From contig CAJUCG010000106.1 in the NCBI GenBank assembly GCA_910585065.1, positions 1 to 11,100 of the forward strand: 11,100 bases of DNA. The letters are read 5' to 3'. The stretch comes from an uncultured Lachnospiraceae bacterium. Its GTDB lineage: Bacteria > Bacillota > Clostridia > Lachnospirales > Lachnospiraceae. Below the pieces are notes generated by a model, which searched no databases, was not told the DNA's origin, and saw nothing but the letters and a program-made list of their open reading frames with translations. The position numbers and the translations under genes are program-made. Shown piece by piece: positions 6,702 to 11,100 of the stretch (positions are counted from its first letter, which is position 1; each line of letters starts with the position of its first letter).

Positions 6702-6725
6702 TTCCCCAAAGAAACCTTCCCCAAA
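6702..6725 (-). repeat. Two 9-bp direct repeats upstream of the xylanase
   Basis: On the minus strand TTTGGGGAA occurs twice (6725-6717 and 6710-6702), 15 bases start to start, just upstream of the palindrome. Tandem half-sites in this position are typical of activators such as the AraC family (inference). The spacing of 15 is not a whole number of helical turns, which weakens the idea. Confidence 0.35.
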
Positions 6726-6758
6726 CGATAATAATAAATTTCTATGTATGTTTACACC

Positions 6759-6780
6759 TATTCGCACCGGCGTGCGGATA
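6759..6780 (-). repeat. Small hairpin behind the binding-protein terminator
   Basis: CGCAC (6763-6767) and GTGCG (6772-6776) pair around CGGC, and TAT/ATA extend the dyad after one mismatch. It lies immediately downstream of the terminator T-tract in the direction of transcription. It may be a second dyad regulatory site or an RNA stabiliser; no function is evident. Confidence 0.3.
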
Positions 6781-6788
6781 TAAAAATA

Positions 6789-6834
6789 CGGTTCCGTGCG
6801 GGGCGGCATACTGCCGCCCCCAGCGCGGGAACCG
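6789..6834 (-). terminator. Intrinsic terminator after the solute-binding protein gene
   Basis: Read leftward, the DNA forms a long GC-rich hairpin. The outer stem is CGGTTCC (6789-6795) with GGAACCG (6828-6834), three more pairs lie at 6798-6800 with 6824-6826, and the inner stem is GGGCGGCA (6801-6808) with TGCCGCCC (6812-6819) around a TAC loop. On the minus strand it is followed by TATTTTTATA. It starts about 30 bases after the TAA stop of the binding protein and separates it from the xylanase. Read-through at some level is possible. Confidence 0.85.
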
Positions 6835-6863
6835 CTGTATCTTAAGCTATGTTCTGCGTTCTA

Positions 6864-8309
6864 TTATTTCATGTTCGCATCTTCGATCAACATCTGCCAG
6901 CTATTGGCAACTTCCTCAATCTTCTCTGCAGGGGTGTTGTGCAAACCGTATACATTGTAGATAATATCGCCGTAACCTGCACCGTATACCATCGGAAGAT
7001 ACCATATTACGCCACGACCTTCCTCATACATCATTGTAAGAGTCTCGTCAACCGCACGCTCATCGCGGAAATTATCATACACGGAAGTCTTCCAGTCATC
7101 ATCCTCCTCGTAGCCCGGTGTAGGATTTGTATAAAGGTTGTAAGCGAATGCAATTTTATTTGCCATCTCCGCATCTAAACATACTGGCATAACAACAACA
7201 TTATCCGCAAAGATTGTCGTACTCTGACCGCTAGGACCTGCTGGGCACATAACAAAACCGAAATCATCGTCCATATCTTTCCACTGACCTACCTTAAACT
7301 CCTCCGCAAAAGTCATTGCCACTTTCGCATCGTGGAAGGCTGGAATAAACCAATCCCACTCGCTTCCTTCTGGAGCTGGCATCTCATACTTGTTCTCGAT
7401 CAGCTTGACACCGAACTGCATTGCTGCGAGGAACTCCGGTGTGTTCGTTGCATTGTAATATTTACCGTTCTCATCGCGGCCGATAAACTCCGCATTGTTG
7501 CAGGCTACCAATGCCTTGAACATATCGATGGAGAAACTTCCCAGAGCGTAGGTATCCGGCGTACCATCGCTGTTTGTATCGCGGGTCAGCTTTGCGCAGA
7601 GTTCCTCAAATTTTGCCCAGGTCCAATCTCCGCTTGCCTGTAAATCATATGGGAGATCTGGGTCAAGCCCTGCCTCCTCAAAAAGTCTCTTGTTCCAGAA
7701 GATACCCTGTCTCCACTCCGGCTTACCAGTTGCCATACCATATACATGGTTTCCGTCGCTCATCTGCTCAAGAATTGCTGGATTCCATTTGCTCTCCGTG
7801 AAATCGAAGCTATCCAGCGTCGCAAGATCATAGAAAAGGTTGTTTGCCAAAGGTTTTGCGATAAAGCCCTGATCCATCATAAACAGGGAACCCATCGGTG
7901 AATTTGCCATTGTGGAAACTACGAAATTTTCCTGGTGGGCATCCCAATTTCCGATATTTACCTGCTTGATCGTGAAATTGTACTTCGACTGAATCTCGTT
8001 GCGATAGTCGCGGGTCGCCTCTTCCTGTGCATTCTTTGGTTCGCTTTCTTCTTCCTTAGACCACCAGTCTGCGATGGTGATCTCAAGACCGCCAAGATCT
8101 TTGTACTTCTCCGGCACTTCCGTTGGTTCCGGAGTGGAATCTACAGGCTCATTTCCCTTATTTGAGGTTCCGGCATCCTGTGTTGGCTTTGGAGTATTTG
8201 TCACTTTTGTTCCTGTCTCGGAATCCTCGCTTCCTCCACAGGCGGTCATGCTTGCGGTCATTGCAAGCGACATCATGATTGCTGCTAATTTTTGTCCTTT
8301 CTTTCTCAA
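6864..8309 (-). CDS. Sugar ABC transporter solute-binding lipoprotein (CUT1 type)
   Basis: A 481-residue family-1 extracellular solute-binding protein. The signal peptide (MRKKGQKLAAIMMSLAMTAS) ends at lipobox MTAC with lipidated C24, followed by a low-complexity Thr/Pro/acidic tether (about 25-68) and the ligand-binding fold from about 72 (LEITIADWW). Characteristic stretches are the first-lobe NPAILEQMSDGNHVYGMATG (176-195), FWNKRLFEEAGLDPD (204-218), and WTWAKFEELCAKLT (229-242). The loop DTNSDGTPD (244-252) looks like a calcium-binding EF-hand loop. The start codon is TTG at 8309, fixed by AAGGAGGT (8324-8317) 8 bases upstream; the next ATG would cut into the signal peptide. It lies behind two permease genes and before a xylanase, so xylo-oligosaccharides are the likely ligand (inference). 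Its own terminator and leader suggest separate, higher expression. Substrate specificity cannot be read from the sequence. Confidence 0.9.
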   Translation of the reverse strand: MRKKGQKLAAIMMSLAMTASMTACGGSEDSETGTKVTNTPKPTQDAGTSNKGNEPVDSTPEPTEVPEKYKDLGGLEITIADWWSKEEESEPKNAQEEATRDYRNEIQSKYNFTIKQVNIGNWDAHQENFVVSTMANSPMGSLFMMDQGFIAKPLANNLFYDLATLDSFDFTESKWNPAILEQMSDGNHVYGMATGKPEWRQGIFWNKRLFEEAGLDPDLPYDLQASGDWTWAKFEELCAKLTRDTNSDGTPDTYALGSFSIDMFKALVACNNAEFIGRDENGKYYNATNTPEFLAAMQFGVKLIENKYEMPAPEGSEWDWFIPAFHDAKVAMTFAEEFKVGQWKDMDDDFGFVMCPAGPSGQSTTIFADNVVVMPVCLDAEMANKIAFAYNLYTNPTPGYEEDDDWKTSVYDNFRDERAVDETLTMMYEEGRGVIWYLPMVYGAGYGDIIYNVYGLHNTPAEKIEEVANSWQMLIEDANMK

Positions 8310-8316
8310 TTTTGCT

Positions 8317-8324
8317 ACCTCCTT
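8317..8324 (-). promoter_or_regulatory. Strong ribosome binding site deciding a TTG start
   Basis: AAGGAGGT on the minus strand lies 8 bases before TTG 8309. A near-perfect Shine-Dalgarno sequence paired with a weak start codon supports the annotated start of the binding protein, which keeps the lysine-rich n-region of its signal peptide intact. Confidence 0.8.
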
Positions 8325-8338
8325 TTTTATTGTGATAA

Positions 8339-8405
8339 ACGGACCATCCGTCTATACACTTTGCCTTAACCACCCCATTGCTGCGAAATGGGGTGGATGC
8401 ATCCA
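8339..8405 (-). promoter_or_regulatory. Structured 5' leader of the binding-protein mRNA
   Basis: Three dyads lie in a row ahead of the gene. TGGATGCATCCA (8394-8405) is a perfect 12-bp palindrome. A 10-bp stem pairs 8370-8379 with 8387-8396 around a 7-base loop (CCACCCCATT arm on the minus strand). ACGGA/TCCGT (8339-8343 and 8347-8351) forms a short hairpin. The first two share three bases and so compete. No T-tract follows, so they are not terminators. They may stabilise the mRNA or bind a regulator; no known riboswitch class is recognised. Confidence 0.45.
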
Positions 8406-8427
8406 AAACTTGACATAAAGATTATTT

Positions 8428-8457
8428 ATTATAGACATTATATTATATTGTCTATTA
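8428..8457 (-). promoter_or_regulatory. Candidate promoter and dyad ahead of the binding-protein gene
   Basis: On the minus strand TAGACA (8454-8449, five of six -35 bases) and TATAAT (8433-8428) are 15 bp apart, which is short. Two more TATAAT copies lie between them. The same DNA is an inverted repeat: ATAGACA (8431-8437) with TGTCTAT (8449-8455), plus TATA pairs inside. Location in the 194-base gap between the permease and the binding protein makes a promoter plausible; the exact element is uncertain. Confidence 0.4.
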
Positions 8458-8503
8458 TTTTTCTAGTAGTAAACTCATTCCAAAACAAGGAAAACGCGCT
8501 TCC

Positions 8504-9508
8504 TTACATCTTAATCCCGCTCTGGCTAAGACTCTCCACAAAGCCTTTCTGCGCAACCATATAAATAATTAACAGCGGGATAATGGTCATTAGTAATCCT
8601 GTGGCAATCATCGCCTGCTCATATCCCGCCGATGGCATAATCCCCAGACCGTAGAGGGAGGTAAAATAATCGCCCAACCGCCCAGTCAGTGAGGTCAGTG
8701 CCTTCGGCAGCAGTTTTACCTTGCCGAGGAAGAGCTTCGAGTAATAGGAATCCGTCCACTGCCATACATAGGCAAACAAAAAGCAAGAGGTGAGGATAGG
8801 CTTTGCATCCGGAAGCATAATGCGGAAAAAGGTTTTTAACTTGCCGCACCCGTCCACATATGCTGCCTCCTCAAGTTCTTTTGGAATATTGCGGAAAAAT
8901 TGACGGATCAAGTAAATGTAAAGCCCACTCTTTAATCCCATACAGCCCATACACATCATAATATATGGTGCCATGGAATTTTGCAAATTTAATGTTTTTC
9001 CTGTAATCGCCTTGAAAATGCCAAACACATCAAAGAACGAGAAGTGAAGCCAGAGCGATGAGGAAATGGTCTGCGGCGGAATTAAAATGGAAAGCATAAC
9101 GCACGCGAACCAGAAATTTTTGAGCGGGAATTTGTAGCGCGCAAAACCGTAACCGACCAGAGTGCAGGCTGCCACCTGGATCACGCTGACTAAAAGTGCC
9201 ACAAACACTGTGTTTCTAAGGCAGGTCCAGTAATCCGAAAGCTGGTCTACAAGCTTGTAGTTAAATGTTGTAAAATGCCTTGGCACACTGATGACCGTCG
9301 CGTCGTACAGATCCTGCTCTTCCATAAAACTGATGGAAATTTTATTCAGCAGCGGCTGAATGATCAAGAAGCACAAACCGAACAGAAGAATGGCTCTTGC
9401 AACCTTATAGAGTCCGGAATTGATGGTTTTCTTTAACAGATAACCGTCAGACTTCCGGTTTCTCTCCCAGAATTTATCCCTTTCAATTTTTGCACTCGCT
9501 CTACTCAT
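8504..9508 (-). CDS. MalG-type sugar ABC transporter permease
   Basis: A 334-residue inner-membrane protein with about six membrane segments (near 36-56, 99-122, 132-150, 181-201, 241-258 and 299-319). The EAA loop that docks to the ATPase is clear: EEAAYVDGCGKLKTFFRIML (213-232), followed by PDAKP. The C-terminus (KGFVESLSQSGIKM) closely matches CUT1 MalG-family proteins, which end in a GxxKG-like tail. It pairs with the MalF-type permease to form the channel. Its ATG overlaps the end of the upstream permease by 8 bases, so the two are translationally coupled; an AAGG sequence lies about 10 bases upstream. The cytoplasmic N-terminus is a little long (about 35 residues, highly charged). Xylo-oligosaccharide import is inferred from neighbours. 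Confidence 0.92.
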   Translation of the reverse strand: MSRASAKIERDKFWERNRKSDGYLLKKTINSGLYKVARAILLFGLCFLIIQPLLNKISISFMEEQDLYDATVISVPRHFTTFNYKLVDQLSDYWTCLRNTVFVALLVSVIQVAACTLVGYGFARYKFPLKNFWFACVMLSILIPPQTISSSLWLHFSFFDVFGIFKAITGKTLNLQNSMAPYIMMCMGCMGLKSGLYIYLIRQFFRNIPKELEEAAYVDGCGKLKTFFRIMLPDAKPILTSCFLFAYVWQWTDSYYSKLFLGKVKLLPKALTSLTGRLGDYFTSLYGLGIMPSAGYEQAMIATGLLMTIIPLLIIYMVAQKGFVESLSQSGIKM

Positions 9509-10403
9509 AATAGTATACCTTCTTTGATAAGATAAGAGAAATCACACCTATGATTGCCATAACACAGAGGAAATAGCTCCACGCCATCGCAGAGGCAAAT
9601 CCATAGTCCATCTGTCTTGACATCGTCTCGTTGATTTTCTCCATGACCTCATTATCTGTTCGAATAAGGAAGTCGATGATCGAGTAAACAATATTCACCA
9701 AAATCAGTGAACTTACCATTGGGAAGGTAATCTTCCAGAAACTTTCCCAGGCGGTACAGCCCTCAATTTTCGCCGCCTCGTACATACTTGTCGAGATGGT
9801 CTGTAAACCGGAGAGGAAGATGATGATCTGGATACCGGCGGCAATCGCGATATCGTAGACGCTGTCTAGGATATCAAAGACATAGCCGAAAAACTTGGAA
9901 CCCATGCCGCCCGTGTCAAGAATGGTCTGCAGGGTCGCTGTGATACTTGAATTGCTACCGGACTCCTTTACCACGTCCTCCATGCCCTGGAGAAGCGTGT
10001 TATTATATTCCAACCCCACGATAACACCGGAGGAGAGGATAACTGGCAGGAAAAAGATCGCCCGCACAAACGCCCTGCCCTTAAACTCCTGGTTCAGTAA
10101 AAGCGCGACAAAAAAGCTAAATACCAGCGTCGCCGGAACCTTGTAGAGCATCCCGCTAATCGACTCTGTCAAGAGTCGGTTAAAATCCGGGTCGACGGTA
10201 AAGGCCTTTTTAAAATTGTTAATGCCGATAAAACGCATTGTAAAACCGCCGTTTCCGACTGTAACCTCGGAAAAACTCATCTGGATCGACTCAATCAGCG
10301 GATATCCCAGGAACGCGATAAACCCGATAATAAACGGAAGAATAAAGAGATAACCGGCAATCGCGTTTTTCTGCGCCAGTGTTTTCTTCTTTTTTGCTTT
10401 CAT
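9501..10403 (-). CDS. MalF-type sugar ABC transporter permease
   Basis: A 300-residue CUT1 permease. The N-terminus is very basic (MKAKKKK) before the first membrane segment (about 13-38, YLFILPFIIGFIAFLGYPL); other segments lie near 91-103, 113-132, 183-203, 229-248 and 271-293. The EAA loop is YEAAKIEGCTAWESFWKITF (208-227), followed by PMVSS. An external loop of about 45 residues (135-180) lies between segments three and four. The ATG follows the stop codon of the DUF5696-like gene with no gap (TAAATG), and the ribosome binding site AAGGGGGAG (10417-10409) lies within the last codons of that gene. It partners the MalG-type protein. No ATPase gene is in the window; many Firmicutes CUT1 systems use a shared MsmX-like ATPase (family knowledge). 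Confidence 0.92.
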   Translation of the reverse strand: MKAKKKKTLAQKNAIAGYLFILPFIIGFIAFLGYPLIESIQMSFSEVTVGNGGFTMRFIGINNFKKAFTVDPDFNRLLTESISGMLYKVPATLVFSFFVALLLNQEFKGRAFVRAIFFLPVILSSGVIVGLEYNNTLLQGMEDVVKESGSNSSITATLQTILDTGGMGSKFFGYVFDILDSVYDIAIAAGIQIIIFLSGLQTISTSMYEAAKIEGCTAWESFWKITFPMVSSLILVNIVYSIIDFLIRTDNEVMEKINETMSRQMDYGFASAMAWSYFLCVMAIIGVISLILSKKVYYYE

Positions 10404-11100
10404 TTATTCTCCCCCTTTCTTTACTGCGTAGTTTCTCGCCGAAACCGATACGCCGTCCACTGAATAATCCGTGTAATTATAATTTACATAGACCTTTGTG
10501 CCATCCTCGTAAGTCGTTTCAGTCACGCCGTCCGTCAGATAACGGTGCCCTGTGATAAACTGATTGTAAACATGACCAAGTGCTGCGTTGTATTCCTGAT
10601 ACATTGCAAGTGCTTCGTCCTTCCACATACTATATTCCGATCCGTGCAGATAGGTATATTCCGTTTCCAACACTTCGGAACCCGGCGAATCAATAAAGGT
10701 AAAATACAGCCCCGCGCCGGTTTCAATGCTCTTTAACCAGCTCTGCTCACGATCCGGTGCCAAGTTCATCGCCATCCCCGTGTAGTTTACTAGACCGTGC
10801 AGTGCGATAGTATAGAATGGAACAGAATAATCTTCAATTCCGTACTGCTTTCCAGTTAAATCAAGGTCAAGCACTGCATCCACATATGGAATGACATACT
10901 CATTGCCTGTATAAACCATCACTCCATTTCCACTCTCTTTTAACTGCGCCAGTTTTTCCTGCTGCAATTTCATCGTTTCTTCGCGTGTTACTACCGCTTT
11001 CGGATTGTAGTCCCCGCCGAGCAATTTACCAAGATCAGCGAAGGAGAGATTTTTCGCACCATATTTCTCTGCTGCCTTTACTAGAGAATCAATCAGCTTA
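10404..11100 (-). CDS. C-terminal part of a DUF5696-like protein, open at the right edge
   Basis: The frame runs open from the window edge (last full codon 11097-11099) to a TAA at 10404; about 231 residues are visible and no true start lies inside the window. The visible portion has a region with FADLGKLLGGDYNPK, then TREETMKLQQEKLAQLKESG (predicted helix), YVIPYVDAVLDLDLTG, and VPFYTIALHGLVNYTGMAMN. The end, YEDGTKVYVNYNYTDYSVDG, is a beta-rich segment like the C-terminal domains of some glycosidase-like proteins. From memory this pattern matches DUF5696, a family often encoded next to CUT1 sugar permeases; its function is unknown. Aromatic and polar residues suggest a sugar-related role (inference). 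The stop codon abuts the MalF start, and its last residues (KKGGE) are encoded by the permease ribosome binding site, so it is the first visible gene of the transporter operon. Confidence 0.65.
   Translation of the reverse strand, partial: KLIDSLVKAAEKYGAKNLSFADLGKLLGGDYNPKAVVTREETMKLQQEKLAQLKESGNGVMVYTGNEYVIPYVDAVLDLDLTGKQYGIEDYSVPFYTIALHGLVNYTGMAMNLAPDREQSWLKSIETGAGLYFTFIDSPGSEVLETEYTYLHGSEYSMWKDEALAMYQEYNAALGHVYNQFITGHRYLTDGVTETTYEDGTKVYVNYNYTDYSVDGVSVSARNYAVKKGGE

Noticed and set aside
8334..8347. Possible cre (catabolite) site near the binding-protein start
   Set aside because: Aligned on the central CG, the first TG and the final C of the consensus are missing.

Overview
The window looks like chromosome of an anaerobic, polysaccharide-degrading Clostridia, most likely a gut or rumen Lachnospiraceae (inference). 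The reasons are clostridial-type protein sequences, strong AGGAGG ribosome binding sites, a TTG start, lipoproteins with Thr/Pro tethers, and a sugar ABC transporter with no ATPase gene of its own in the window. No RNA gene, insertion sequence, prophage gene or CRISPR array was seen.

Left part (1-682) is AT-rich and gene-poor. A minus-strand gene appears to start at the very left edge (only about 8 bases visible). A small 69-residue XRE-type DNA-binding protein (260-469) reads rightward, and the DNA between and around these holds several dyad symmetries that could be operators. Next comes a tight two-gene plus-strand unit: an M24-family (aminopeptidase P/prolidase-like) metallohydrolase (683-1948) and, 3 bases later, an EutH-type ethanolamine permease homologue (1952-3022). 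No other eut genes are present. The peptidase has Asp where the first metal-binding Glu is expected, and the permease gene contains a perfect 14-bp inverted repeat.

From 3033 to the right edge everything reads leftward and forms a xylan/xylo-oligosaccharide utilisation locus. In transcription order it holds: the C-terminal part of a DUF5696-like protein (open at the right edge), a MalF-type permease, a MalG-type permease, a lipoprotein solute-binding protein, a lipoprotein GH10 endo-xylanase, and a cytoplasmic GH3 enzyme whose nucleophile motif fits beta-xylosidase better than beta-glucosidase. The first three genes are translationally coupled (0-base gap, then 8-base overlap). The solute-binding protein gene has its own AT-rich candidate promoter, a structured leader and a strong intrinsic terminator, so it is probably expressed at a different level from the permeases. 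A perfect palindrome and a pair of direct repeats lie upstream of the xylanase and are good operator candidates.

Inferred working model: the surface-anchored xylanase cuts xylan outside, the tethered binding protein captures oligomers, the two permeases (energised by a shared ATPase encoded elsewhere) import them, and the GH3 enzyme releases xylose in the cytoplasm. The DUF5696-like protein is an uncharacterised partner. The rightward M24-EutH pair ends 10 bases from the GH3 gene in convergent orientation and is functionally separate.
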